This document shows, piece after piece, positions 1 to 6,305 of a stretch of DNA of 7,543 nt. The DNA comes from Akkermansiaceae bacterium UBA4145. GTDB taxonomy: Bacteria; Verrucomicrobiota; Verrucomicrobiia; Verrucomicrobiales; Akkermansiaceae. The translations under genes and the position numbers were made by a program. The notes under the pieces are model-generated. The model was not told the origin of the DNA. It saw only the letters and a list, made by a program, of their open reading frames with translations, and searched no databases. Position 1 is the stretch's first letter. Each line of letters starts with the position of its first letter. The stretch spans positions 706-8,248 of the forward strand of contig DFWB01000200.1 of the NCBI GenBank assembly GCA_002380675.1, given 5' to 3'.

Positions 1-86
1 GGTATGCGGAAAGACCTTCCATTCAAACTCTTCCGCAGACTGAAATTGATTCTCTTGAGTAGCAGTTGACGTAGCCTTCTTATCAT
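1..86 (-). CDS. FkbM-like methyltransferase, N-terminal fragment (cut by left edge)
   Basis: A coding sequence opens at the ATG at 86-84 and runs off the left edge after 28 complete codons. The ATG overlaps the stop of the glycosyltransferase gene as ATGA, the same coupling seen at two other junctions here. The peptide begins MIRRLRQLLLKRINF and continues to NGRSFRI. A basic helical start followed by an N-G-(K/R)-x-F-x-I-P type element resembles the N-terminus of FkbM-family SAM-dependent methyltransferases, which are common in polysaccharide clusters. No SAM-binding motif is visible because only the first 28 residues are present, so the family call rests on resemblance and context. No good Shine-Dalgarno sequence precedes the ATG; only an AAAAG run touches it. 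A competing frame (KKATSTATQENQF...) is also open over this stretch but has no start codon. The existence of a gene here is likely; the product is a moderate guess. Confidence 0.55.
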   Translation of the reverse strand, partial: MIRRLRQLLLKRINFSLRKSLNGRSFRI

Positions 87-1225
87 CTTTTCGTGATTTC
101 ATTCTCCGTATGAGCAGCAGGTTCAGCCCCCCTCAAGGCCTCAACCACTTCCCGGGCACGCTGGTCCCAAGTGTGTAGATGACGAATTGATTCGACCGCC
201 TGCCTACGCTCAACAATTTCTCCAGGATGCTCCGCCAGTCTCCGTAGCAGCATCGTAAATTCATCAGCATTCTGCACCACCCAGCCAATTTTCTCTCTCT
301 CCACGAAACGAGCAAGAACCTCGGCACTTGAGGAGACAATCAGGGGCACTCCATGCGCTATGGATTCGTAGACCTTTACCGGCATGACGAACCGGTGATA
401 CTCCACACCCTCCCAGACACAGAGCGCAATATCCGCCTCCTGATAGTGCTGCTGCAGTTCCTGCCCTTGTGCATGAAGAACCTGCGGTCCATCAACATCG
501 TTGAATTCATAGAGTGCCCCATGGAGTTTCAGCGCTCTTTCGCGCGTGATCACCTTGAGCCGGACCTTCTCCTCCTCTGCGCTAGCCGCAAAATATCCTC
601 GGAGGTCGTATATCGGTGGAGCAATGTTCCCTACATACAAAAGGTTAATTCCCCCTTCCGGAGAAAATTTCCGCGCGGGATTCTCCTGCTGCTCACCCCC
701 GGGTGGTAGCGAGCGGATTTCAGAGTTCGCAAACGTCAGCGGCAGATAATCGGCCATTCGGACATCCGGAAGAAAAAGAACATCCACAGAGCGCTCATAG
801 TGCTTGAGCTCCCGCCGCCCAAACACAGGAATACACTTGTTCTTGATAAAGGGCCGCAGACCTCCTCCACGGGGACGCTCGAACCCCCAGTGGATGTCCC
901 GGTAAAACAGTCCCGTCGGCATTCCGGCATTCCGTATGGATTGGATCAATCGATAATCGAAATTCATCCGGTGCGGTTTCTTTCTAAGCCACGTCAGAGC
1001 AGGCGGGACATTGACTGACTCCGAGTAAAAGACCCCTTCGCCCACCTCGGAGAGGATTCGCGGCTTAAGATCCTCCCATTTTTTCTCGCGCTCGGGGCCA
1101 TTCCCAGTGATCTCGAGAACTTCTTCGCCAATCCGGGAGAACGCTTCATACATGCGGGCTGGACGAATCAACGACGCAACATTGGATTCTGCATGCAGTC
1201 TCTTGGGATGATGAAAAACGACCAT
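83..1225 (-). CDS. GT-B-fold glycosyltransferase (GT1/GT4-like)
   Basis: This is a 380-residue cytoplasmic or membrane-associated glycosyltransferase that probably adds a sugar from a nucleotide donor to the lipid-linked glycan made by this cluster. The N-terminal half (residues 1-180) has the look of an acceptor domain, starting with VVFHHPK and an ASLIRPARMYEAF stretch typical of surface-polysaccharide transferases. The C-terminal donor domain starts near residue 192 with INLLYVGN and contains the conserved element MPVKVYESIAHGVPLIV (281-297), in which E287 and the G-x-P turn match the nucleotide-sugar-binding site of GT-B enzymes. Length is normal for the class, and there is no signal peptide or membrane helix. 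The ATG at 1225 is the only in-frame ATG start, because TGA lies four codons upstream. The gap to the flippase stop is 38 bases. The start has only a close AAGAGA as a possible ribosome site. Sugar specificity cannot be read from the sequence. Confidence 0.85.
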   Translation of the reverse strand: MVVFHHPKRLHAESNVASLIRPARMYEAFSRIGEEVLEITGNGPEREKKWEDLKPRILSEVGEGVFYSESVNVPPALTWLRKKPHRMNFDYRLIQSIRNAGMPTGLFYRDIHWGFERPRGGGLRPFIKNKCIPVFGRRELKHYERSVDVLFLPDVRMADYLPLTFANSEIRSLPPGGEQQENPARKFSPEGGINLLYVGNIAPPIYDLRGYFAASAEEEKVRLKVITRERALKLHGALYEFNDVDGPQVLHAQGQELQQHYQEADIALCVWEGVEYHRFVMPVKVYESIAHGVPLIVSSSAEVLARFVEREKIGWVVQNADEFTMLLRRLAEHPGEIVERRQAVESIRHLHTWDQRAREVVEALRGAEPAAHTENEITKR

Positions 1226-1263
1226 TCTCTTAGTTCATATTTCGCAGTGGCCTGAACGACCTA

Positions 1264-2784
1264 TCAGGAGCCGGCAGGAGGCCCTTGCACTTTTCCTGAC
1301 ACTCGTTTCTGGATTGCCTGCCAGTAGCCGGACAAATCTTTACGAAAAAGTAGGGCAAGAGGGGGCAGCAAAAGAATCAACATAATGGTCGCGGTTGCTG
1401 CTCCCACCAGAAATGCGTTACTCAGAGCGAGATAGGCCCGTGCAAGGGAGGCCAAGGCTCCCGCAGCCGCTATCAGCAGCAAAATGATTCCCACCTGCCG
1501 GTAGGGCATGAGCTTGAACCATCTGGTTTCCAGCAGGCGGCTGCAGTGACACAGACAATAAGGAAAGACATAGCCCCAGAACACGATCACAGTCCCCCAC
1601 GCCGCTCCTTGGAAACCCATATGGGAGACCAGAGGATAGCTTACCACAATATTGAGAACCAGAGTTCCCACCGCGCGTTTTAGAATAAGATCCGTTCGAC
1701 TGGCCGCCTGAAAAATGGCGGCAAAAAAGACGAGGCGAGCGGGCAGAAGCAGGAGATACACCCGGAGAGGACCTGCGCTATTTTCGTAATCCTCCGAATA
1801 GAGAACCGTCATTAACTCCGGGGCAATCACGAAGAGAACTCCTCCAATTGGCAGGAGAACGACCGCGACCTTGCGCGCTGCTTTTCTCCATAAGAGAAGG
1901 GCCTCTTTCTTGTTATTGCTCTTATAAAGGGCAACAAGCTCGGGCAGCACGATCGCCGTGGCAGGGACGGTGATCATCTGGATAAAAGGGATTTCCATCG
2001 CCCCATTCGAAAACACCGCAAAATCCTCCCTGCTACACAGCATCGACACGAGGACCTGATCCACCCCCATCGCGAGTTTTTCCAGCATCAGGGCCAGTCC
2101 AATGGGCACTGCATATTTCAGCTGACTCGACATTCCCGCAAGAGTGGGCCGGCTCCCTTTCTCTCCGGGCACAGCTCGCAGCATGAGAAACAGGCCGGAG
2201 CTCAGAACGATGATTCCTGAAATGGTTGTTGCTCCAACCGCACCGGCAGGCCCCGCTGCACAAAACCACACCGCTCCAACCACAAGGCCTACTCGAGCTA
2301 ACCGGGTAGCCAACGTATGAAGCAACAACCATTTAACCTTCCCCTGCACGACGAGGACCGCACTTACTGCAGTGGTCGGAAGAAAGAGAAGGGGATAGAG
2401 CGCAAAGATCAGTAACGTCTCTTCCAGTTCAGGATTGGAAAACTGCAGAGCGATCAGCCGGTTTCCCCCAAGTGCGAGGAAGAGAGAGAACAGACCGCCG
2501 AGGGCCCCGAGAAGGATGAGGTTTTCCAGGAGGACCGACCGAAGTCGACTCGTCTCTCCGGGAAGAAAATAAAAAAGTGCTGCAGGCAGGCCCAATCCCA
2601 GGAGCGGACCCACAAACTGGTAGACCAGAAGAGTTTGCCGATAGGTCGCATAGTCGACCTTGTCGAATACCCGTGACAACACCGCCGCGATTGCCAGCAT
2701 TCCCAGAGCCGCAACTCCTTTGCTCCCCGCAAACGCGAGGGTCTTCAATGTGCGAGACTGACTCAATTGATGTGTGTGTCCCAA
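1264..2784 (-). CDS. Wzx-like polysaccharide flippase (MOP superfamily)
   Basis: This is a 506-residue integral inner-membrane protein of the oligosaccharide flippase type, expected to move undecaprenyl-linked glycan units to the periplasmic face. Hydrophobic segments run through almost the whole length, consistent with 12 to 14 helices. The N-terminus has AFAGSKGVAALG followed by LSRVFDKVDYATYRQTLLVY, the usual opening of this family, where an early pair of helices is followed by the D/E-Y-G/A-x-Y-R/Q motif. The C-terminus is a short basic tail. The start is uncertain. No ATG lies between the preceding stop and Met28, so initiation is probably at TTG 2784 (weak AGGG about 10 bases upstream) or at TTG 2766, which would give MSQSRTLKTLAFAG and fits typical family starts. 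The 131-base gap before it (2785-2915) is in frame and free of stops but contains no ATG, GTG or TTG in that frame. I found no convincing promoter or terminator there. Family call is firm; substrate unknown. Confidence 0.88.
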   Translation of the reverse strand: MGHTHQLSQSRTLKTLAFAGSKGVAALGMLAIAAVLSRVFDKVDYATYRQTLLVYQFVGPLLGLGLPAALFYFLPGETSRLRSVLLENLILLGALGGLFSLFLALGGNRLIALQFSNPELEETLLIFALYPLLFLPTTAVSAVLVVQGKVKWLLLHTLATRLARVGLVVGAVWFCAAGPAGAVGATTISGIIVLSSGLFLMLRAVPGEKGSRPTLAGMSSQLKYAVPIGLALMLEKLAMGVDQVLVSMLCSREDFAVFSNGAMEIPFIQMITVPATAIVLPELVALYKSNNKKEALLLWRKAARKVAVVLLPIGGVLFVIAPELMTVLYSEDYENSAGPLRVYLLLLPARLVFFAAIFQAASRTDLILKRAVGTLVLNIVVSYPLVSHMGFQGAAWGTVIVFWGYVFPYCLCHCSRLLETRWFKLMPYRQVGIILLLIAAAGALASLARAYLALSNAFLVGAATATIMLILLLPPLALLFRKDLSGYWQAIQKRVSGKVQGPPAGS

Positions 2785-2915
2785 AGGGCACTGGCCCTGA
2801 GGAACGACTACGATGATGCTGTGCGACCCGGGCCTCGCCTGAGTTGGCTCCTGAAAAACAACAAGATTCCCGCGTAGCTTTATCCGGTAGGTGAACCTAT
2901 CCGTCCAGCTCTCCC

Positions 2916-3866
2916 CTAAGGCTCATAAACCTCTACCTCAACGACATGGAAGTCGTTATTGGCCGTGTTGCTGATCCCGTTGATCCTCACGTAGCGGGCC
3001 TCGGCATCTTCGAGACTGATCTCCTGCCACCCTTTGGCTTTTTTCTCGCTACCAACCACTTCCCAGGACTCTCCATCGGCTGAAATCAGCAGACGGTATC
3101 CATACTTCCGGCTGTCCAGCTCATATAGAAGAAACCTGATCAGACCAATCGGTCTAACGGAACGAAGATCGATCGTAAAATTGCAGGGAGTGGGCCCAAA
3201 CGCGAATCCCTCTCGGGTTTCGTGATCCGTTTTGCCATCAATCATAAGGTCGGGCCTCCGGGCCCCATCAGCCCGCGCCCCCTTGGAGGCCAACGCCAGA
3301 TTCTCTGATGGCTTTTTCGGCTCTTTCTCCGAGGCTGTCGAGGCTGCCATCGCCTTGACTTCAGGAAGACTCCTGACCCTCAATTCCTCCTGCTCAACTA
3401 CCAGAGCGTCCTTGATTTTTCCATTTCGAGTGAGTCTCCGCTTTTCGGCGTCAAGAGCTCGGAAATAAATACTCAGGGTGGTCTTGAGCTTTTTGCCACG
3501 AGCAGATTGGATTTCGGACAACCCCCGCTCCCATGTTTCGCGGACTCGCTTAAAGCGGTAATCTGCATCGGGAGACAGTGGCCCGGGGTCTTCCCCTCCC
3601 TCAACAAGCTCGATTTCATCCAGAACCTCGGCCGCAGCCTTGAGTTTTTCGGACCTTGAGAGCTCCCCCTTTACCTTTTTCAGGGAATCGACGTAATTGA
3701 GCCGCGCCTTCCTCGCCGCATTCCCATACTCATCCAGTTCGGCATTCATGCGCTTCTCGAAAGAAGCCCGATACTTTTGAATGGTCTCCTCCACATCAGC
3801 AATGCCGGCCAATGTGAGACAGAGGCTCATGGCGAGAACGAGAAGCCCATTGAAGAATAGTTTCAT
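2916..3866 (-). CDS. Exported protein: helical repeats plus F5/8 type C (discoidin) domain
   Basis: A 316-residue protein beginning with a signal peptide: K2, then a hydrophobic core from L3 to A20, with a likely cleavage after GIA (residue 23). C16 is not in a proper lipobox, so type I export is favoured. Residues 24-170 are strongly charged and probably helical, with two copies of a 31-residue unit (see the repeat entries). A Lys/Pro/Ser linker (about 175-188) leads to a C-terminal F5/8 type C domain, residues about 189-316, opening with NLALASKGARADG and an IDG turn and ending with RYVRINGIS and VVEVEVYEP, as in carbohydrate-binding discoidin domains. It therefore looks like a periplasmic or outer-surface glycan-binding protein; that role is inferred. 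It is not a usual member of glycan assembly operons. ATG 3866 is chosen because the signal peptide follows at once; no Shine-Dalgarno sequence is close (an AGGAG lies about 25 bases upstream, too far). The gap to the upstream gene is 68 bases. Confidence 0.82.
   Translation of the reverse strand: MKLFFNGLLVLAMSLCLTLAGIADVEETIQKYRASFEKRMNAELDEYGNAARKARLNYVDSLKKVKGELSRSEKLKAAAEVLDEIELVEGGEDPGPLSPDADYRFKRVRETWERGLSEIQSARGKKLKTTLSIYFRALDAEKRRLTRNGKIKDALVVEQEELRVRSLPEVKAMAASTASEKEPKKPSENLALASKGARADGARRPDLMIDGKTDHETREGFAFGPTPCNFTIDLRSVRPIGLIRFLLYELDSRKYGYRLLISADGESWEVVGSEKKAKGWQEISLEDAEARYVRINGISNTANNDFHVVEVEVYEP
3375..3467 (-). repeat. Protein repeat unit 2 in the discoidin protein (residues 134-164)
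   Basis: Second copy of the 31-residue unit, starting YFRALDAEKRRL and continuing with NGKIKDALVV. It lies 76 residues after unit 1, so the true duplicated module may be longer (about 70 residues) with diverged flanks. The similarity is at protein level only; I see no clear nucleotide repeat, so the duplication would be old. Confidence 0.6.
3603..3695 (-). repeat. Protein repeat unit 1 in the discoidin protein (residues 58-88)
   Basis: First copy of a 31-residue unit starting YVDSLKKVKGEL. Aligned without gaps to unit 2 it shares 11 of 31 residues by my count: Tyr1, Leu5, Lys9, Leu12, Arg14, Lys17, Lys19, Ala21, Val24, Glu27 and Val31. The pattern Tyr-x3-Leu-x6-Leu-x-(Arg)-x-x-Lys-x-x-x-Ala is one I associate with exported proteins of Verrucomicrobiota and Planctomycetota. 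The unit is probably a helical hairpin. Confidence 0.6.
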
Positions 3867-3934
3867 GATAAGAACGGCTTAGTCTTAATTCTCCTACGAA
3901 TTTTCATGGATTCAAGGGAATTACCGTGACCACT

Positions 3935-4327
3935 CTAGAGCCCCAAGAACCTTTTTTTTTGGTCCTCGGTGGGCAGGAAACAATGATTTGCTTGCAGAAT
4001 CCGGTGGCGATTCCGGGCGATCACCCGGTAACAGAAATCCCGGAGGAAACGGGGAATCCAAAGGCATATGCTGGCAGCCACTCCATATCCACGCAATCTT
4101 CTTGCGATGCGAAGAGCAGCCGTGCTGCGTTCATAAACCTGTCCAGCCTCAAGAAGATACATCGTGTCCAGCCCGGGCGAAGGAACACCATACTCGGCCA
4201 ATAATTCACAACCAGCCTCCGACTGAATAGACGCAAATTGGAAGAGGGCATCACGATCTCTTCGCAAGACAAATCTTACTACTGCGGAGCAGAAGCGGCA
4301 CTCGCCATCGTAGAAAACTACAGTCAT
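3935..4327 (-). CDS. DUF393 / DCC-family thiol-disulfide oxidoreductase-like protein
   Basis: A 130-residue protein of normal length for the DCC (DUF393) family. The family-defining D-x-x-C-x-x-C motif is intact: VFYDGECRFC, with D8, C11 and C14. The following helix with a basic stretch (RFVLRRDRD), the central FASIQSE element and the C-terminal RNRHRI...CFLPTEDQKKRFL all match the usual family layout. The CxxC pair suggests thioredoxin-like redox chemistry, but biochemical roles in this family are poorly defined, so no substrate is proposed. A hydrophobic segment near residues 81-96 (GYGVAASICLWIPRFL) is common in the family. Its ATG overlaps the aminotransferase stop as ATGA, which argues for translational coupling and for being a genuine operon member. 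AGAGGA directly abuts the ATG, too close for a normal ribosome site. The coding sequence carries an unbroken run of nine A on the coding strand seven codons before the stop (window T run at 3952-3960). Confidence 0.85.
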   Translation of the reverse strand: MTVVFYDGECRFCSAVVRFVLRRDRDALFQFASIQSEAGCELLAEYGVPSPGLDTMYLLEAGQVYERSTAALRIARRLRGYGVAASICLWIPRFLRDFCYRVIARNRHRILQANHCFLPTEDQKKRFLGL

Positions 4328-5529
4328 TCCTCTACAGGAGTTTCGATCCCCAGAAATTCAGTGATAGCCGACACCACCCAGTCCTGCATCTCTCTCTCGA
4401 GCTCTGGATAGATCGGGATGCTGAGCACCTCTCCGGCCAGTTGGTGCGCGACTCCATTACCCTCCCGGCTAATTGCTGGTAGCTCCGCAAAGCACTCCTG
4501 CTGGTCCATAGTGAGCGGATAGTAGACCTCACTTCCAATCTCCCTTTCCGCAAGATGCGCCCTGAGTAGATCTCGCTGCCCTGGTTCCCTTACCCGCAAG
4601 GTGAACTGGTTCCAGATATGTTCATTATGCTCGTAGCAGGCCGGAAGGACGATTCTTGCCTCGGCCAAAGCCTCTTCCTGAGCCTTGGCGCAGCAGCAAT
4701 GGGCTGGGGCTGCAGGCTCCACACCCTCGAGGGCAGACAACCTCTCAAGATAATAGGCGGCGTTGGCCTGACGGGCTCTGGTATAGCGATCATAATGACC
4801 TAACTTGACCCTCAGCAGAGCTGCCTGCAAAGGATCCAAGCGAAAATTACCCCCAACCGCCCGGTGGAAGTATTTGGGCTTGGATCCATGCATCCTGAGC
4901 ATCCTCGCCCGCTCTGCCAGACGGTCGTCATTACACACCACCATCCCTCCATCACCAAATCCCCCTAGGTTCTTGGAAGGAAAAAAACTAAATGTCCCAA
5001 AGTCTCCCATAGACCCGCACCCCTTCCCACGGTAGCGCGCGCCGATCGCCTGCGCACCATCCTCCACAACATGGCATCCATGCTCCTCAGCAAGGGTCAT
5101 GATTTCCTCCATCTCGGCAGACTGCCCAAAAAGATGCACCGGGATGATCGCTTTGGTTCTCTCCGTCATCTTCCTCGCTGCGTCCTCCACATCGATGTTG
5201 AAGCAGACCGGGCAAGCGTCCACGAAGACTGGGGTTGCTCCCAAGCGCGCAATGCACCCGGCCGTTGCAAAAAAGGTGAAGGTCGGACAAAGCACTTCAT
5301 CTCCAGGCCCAACATCCAGCGCCATCAGGGCCACCAGAATGGCATCTGTGCCCGAGGACACTCCAATCCCGTGCCTCGCACCAACGAAGCACGCCACCTC
5401 TTTCTCGAATTCCTCCACCTCGGGCCCCATGATAAAACGGCCTGACCTGAGAACTCTGCCAAAGGTTGCGGTGAGCTCTTCTTCCAGGGGAAGGTTTTGC
5501 GCATTGACGTCGAGCAGAGGGACTTTCAT
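4324..5529 (-). CDS. DegT/DnrJ/EryC1/StrS sugar aminotransferase
   Basis: A 401-residue cytosolic PLP enzyme that transaminates a keto group of a nucleotide sugar, normally with glutamate as amino donor. It opens with the classic MKVPLLDVNAQ start. PLP-site elements are in place: SSGTDA at 58-63, VVEDGAQAIGA with D157 and Q160, and FSFFPSKNLGG with the Schiff-base lysine K186. Further family hallmarks are GGNFRLDPLQAALLRVKL (226-243), IWNQFTLRV (305-313), the EVYYPLTMDQQECF stretch (334-347) and LSIPIYPEL (369-377). The order next to a Gfo/Idh dehydrogenase and a formyltransferase suggests it converts the dehydrogenase's keto product, possibly at C3 as in WbpE/WlbC or GnnB enzymes; the position is inferred. 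Residues 272-296, including three consecutive cysteines (278-280), look longer than I expect between the ..GVEP and H-(I/V)-(W/Y)-N-Q elements. The start at ATG 5529 is the only plausible one; 53 bases separate it from the formyltransferase stop, with no Shine-Dalgarno sequence. Confidence 0.9.
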   Translation of the reverse strand: MKVPLLDVNAQNLPLEEELTATFGRVLRSGRFIMGPEVEEFEKEVACFVGARHGIGVSSGTDAILVALMALDVGPGDEVLCPTFTFFATAGCIARLGATPVFVDACPVCFNIDVEDAARKMTERTKAIIPVHLFGQSAEMEEIMTLAEEHGCHVVEDGAQAIGARYRGKGCGSMGDFGTFSFFPSKNLGGFGDGGMVVCNDDRLAERARMLRMHGSKPKYFHRAVGGNFRLDPLQAALLRVKLGHYDRYTRARQANAAYYLERLSALEGVEPAAPAHCCCAKAQEEALAEARIVLPACYEHNEHIWNQFTLRVREPGQRDLLRAHLAEREIGSEVYYPLTMDQQECFAELPAISREGNGVAHQLAGEVLSIPIYPELEREMQDWVVSAITEFLGIETPVEE

Positions 5530-5582
5530 CGGACTATTCGGGAAGGTGGTCTTTAGGTTGGCGGGAGAAACAGGCGGCCGTA

Positions 5583-6305
5583 TCAGCCAGTCGCCCGGTG
5601 TTGGAGATAGGCAGGAAGGACCCGCTCGATTTCAGCTTCCATTTCCGGGGGCATTTTCCTGTTGTATTCACTGCCCTCGAAATCTGTCTTCTCGTATTTT
5701 CCCGAGAGAGCCCGGCGCAACGCTTCTATCAACATCTCCAGCTGCACTTCATACAGGCGTTCGGAGAGATCGAAGAGCGTATCATCCCTGAAAAGGGAAA
5801 TTTCTCTCCGCTCGAGCACTCTGCCGGCGTCTACCCGGCTATCGATCAGGTGGGAAGTCACCCCAAGCGCAACATCGTTTTGGATGGACCAGAGAAGAGC
5901 ATCAAGTCCACGCACCTCTGGAATCAGCCCGGGATGAAAATTGATAATCCCGGAAGAAAACCGGTCAATCACCGGCCTCCTGAGAATTCGTGCACCTGCA
6001 ATGACTCCAACAACGGGCTGCGTCTTACCGAGGAAATCCTGAATCTCATTCCCTTCGTGAGGGATGACATGATATTCGGCTCCAATCGCGGCCGCCACCT
6101 TGGCAGGAGCCATTGGAGCAGAATGCCGAACCTTTGCCCGAATGGAGCTGGGAGGGATCTCCAGCTTCACCGGGGGGGCAGCCAGAACGTGTCCAACGCG
6201 CACCCCCTCGGCGAAGAGCCGAAACAGGAAATCCTGAGTTTTGCGGTGGGGGAAGTCGTAAGCAAAGACGACCACGGATTCTTCTATTGCGCCACCAGTG
6301 CTCAT
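5583..6305 (-). CDS. Formyltransferase, probably nucleotide-sugar N-formyltransferase
   Basis: A 240-residue enzyme with the formyltransferase (PurN/Fmt/ArnA) fold, expected to use N10-formyltetrahydrofolate. The catalytic set is visible: INFHPGLIPEVRGLD supplies N122 and H124, and IDSRVDAG supplies D159. The hydrophobic strand ahead of it (PVVGVIAGARIL, 97-108) and the GVTSHLID segment match the sugar N-formyltransferase branch better than Fmt, which is longer and acts on Met-tRNA. It lacks an extra C-terminal domain, so it is essentially the catalytic core. The ATG overlaps the dehydrogenase stop as ATGA, and the aminotransferase follows 53 bases later. That makes it likely that the acceptor is the amino group installed by the aminotransferase. 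Characterised analogues (VioF, QdtF, WlaRD) formylate dTDP-amino sugars; the substrate here is unknown. A purine-pathway role (PurN) is less likely given the operon and the N-terminal sequence. No Shine-Dalgarno sequence precedes the start. Confidence 0.85.
   Translation of the reverse strand: MSTGGAIEESVVVFAYDFPHRKTQDFLFRLFAEGVRVGHVLAAPPVKLEIPPSSIRAKVRHSAPMAPAKVAAAIGAEYHVIPHEGNEIQDFLGKTQPVVGVIAGARILRRPVIDRFSSGIINFHPGLIPEVRGLDALLWSIQNDVALGVTSHLIDSRVDAGRVLERREISLFRDDTLFDLSERLYEVQLEMLIEALRRALSGKYEKTDFEGSEYNRKMPPEMEAEIERVLPAYLQHRATG

Noticed and set aside
1..82. Alternative open minus-strand frame at the left edge reading KKATSTATQENQF.
   Set aside because: It has no start codon in the window, while the ATGA-coupled frame has a start and a family-like sequence.
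2881..2905. Possible hairpin around TAGG-TTCA-CCTA downstream of the exported protein gene.
   Set aside because: The stem is only four pairs and is bordered by mismatches, with no following T run on the coding strand; too weak for a terminator or regulatory structure.
2785..2915. Internal promoter or small gene in the 131-base gap before the flippase.
   Set aside because: No convincing -35/-10 pair is visible. An AGGAG-like element near 2850 is not followed by a start codon at usable distance.
3801..3866. Lipoprotein signal in the exported protein, using C16.
   Set aside because: The residues before the cysteine (M-S-L) do not make a lipobox, and a better type I cleavage site follows at residue 23.
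5099..5791. Open frame of 230 codons on the plus strand spanning the aminotransferase start and formyltransferase end.
   Set aside because: It crosses two well-supported minus-strand genes, is rich in Ser, Pro, Thr and Arg without a domain, and has no support as a gene.
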